From positions 1-22,759 of the forward strand of contig JAQUPC010000021.1 of the NCBI GenBank assembly GCA_028716765.1: a stretch of DNA of 22,759 bases, written 5' to 3'. Positions 22,578-22,759 of this stretch are shown piece by piece. The notes beneath the pieces are model-generated. The model worked only from the letters and a program-made list of their open reading frames with translations, searched no databases and was not told where the DNA came from. Made by a program: the position numbers and the translations under genes. This DNA comes from Alphaproteobacteria bacterium (lineage in GTDB: Bacteria; Pseudomonadota; Alphaproteobacteria; UBA9219). Position 1 is the stretch's first letter; each line of letters starts with the position of its first letter.

Positions 22578-22759
22578 AATTCGATCTATCCACAGGAAAA
22601 TATTTTTTCCACTGGACAGGCCGTCAAAAAGGCAGTAGTTTCATCGTTACTGGCGCTCTATTCCAGACCGCCGGTAGCTATCTTGTTGACACTGCGGCAT
22701 ATCTGGTCGTCAAAGCCTAGCTATAGGAAAGTTTGACGGCCTCGAAATGTCGCTTTTTC
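22578..22759. other. Right-edge segment without a supported gene; contains an 11-bp inverted repeat
   Basis: The 11-mer aggccgtcaaa (22618-22628) recurs inverted as tttgacggcct (22732-22742) about 100 bases later, and a related gtcgtcaaagcc lies at 22706-22717. No T-rich terminator is obvious behind either arm. A 48-codon TTG frame overlaps the kinase stop but has no ribosome binding site. The segment could be the start of a repeat cut by the window edge. Confidence 0.4.

Noticed and set aside
22574..22720. 48-residue TTG-started frame overlapping the kinase stop
   Set aside because: There is no ribosome binding site, no recognisable product, and the length is within chance.

Overview
The window looks like a chromosomal segment from an alphaproteobacterium, moderately GC-rich with dense, co-directional operons. 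The support is indirect: the SUF operon layout (Rrf2-type regulator, sufB, sufC, sufD, sufS, sufU), PepN, S21 and bactofilin genes, and CT-rich and REP-type palindromes of the kind common in that class. I cannot name a genus; the order-level placement is open.

Bases 1-7308 carry part of a type IV pilus or type II secretion-like assembly operon: a prepilin cut by the window edge, a second prepilin, a PilB/GspE ATPase, a PilC/GspF platform protein, a PilM/PilN (GspL)-like bitopic protein, a PilO-like protein and a small PilP/GspC-like secreted protein. From the ATPase on, the genes are packed with 1-2 base gaps or 4-base overlaps. No secretin or prepilin peptidase is inside the window. A composite palindromic element (724-868) separates the two prepilins.

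Bases 7331-14292 hold a SUF iron-sulphur cluster assembly operon. A promoter-like sequence and two CTAATTAG palindromes one helical turn apart precede the regulator. sufB, sufC, a HAD-type hydrolase, sufD, sufS and sufU follow, mostly overlapping. The operon is peppered with palindromic DNA. There is a hairpin between sufB and sufC, and a 107-bp REP pair sits in frame inside sufD. A 538-bp cassette lies at the sufD/sufS junction; it has perfect 39-bp inverted repeats at its ends and encodes a DUF559 endonuclease-like protein. The cassette reads through in frame into SufS, whose native first residues and start codon seem to be missing. It also gives SufD a repeat-derived tail. This is the most notable part of the window: a candidate nuclease-linked palindromic mobile element that has turned an essential-type enzyme into a fusion. 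The element at 724-868 has the same architecture without the nuclease and could be its non-autonomous form.

Bases 14342-18592 are housekeeping genes: pepN (+), rpsU (-), an O6-alkylguanine-DNA methyltransferase (-), and nth (+), whose product itself carries a [4Fe-4S] cluster.

Bases 18729-21435 hold a secreted protein with a tail-fibre-like middle (-), a bactofilin with a strong terminator (-), and a second small secreted cysteine-rich protein (+). The two secreted proteins share an N-terminal motif. The window ends with an adenosine kinase-like PfkB sugar kinase (21546-22577) and 182 bases with no gene I can support.
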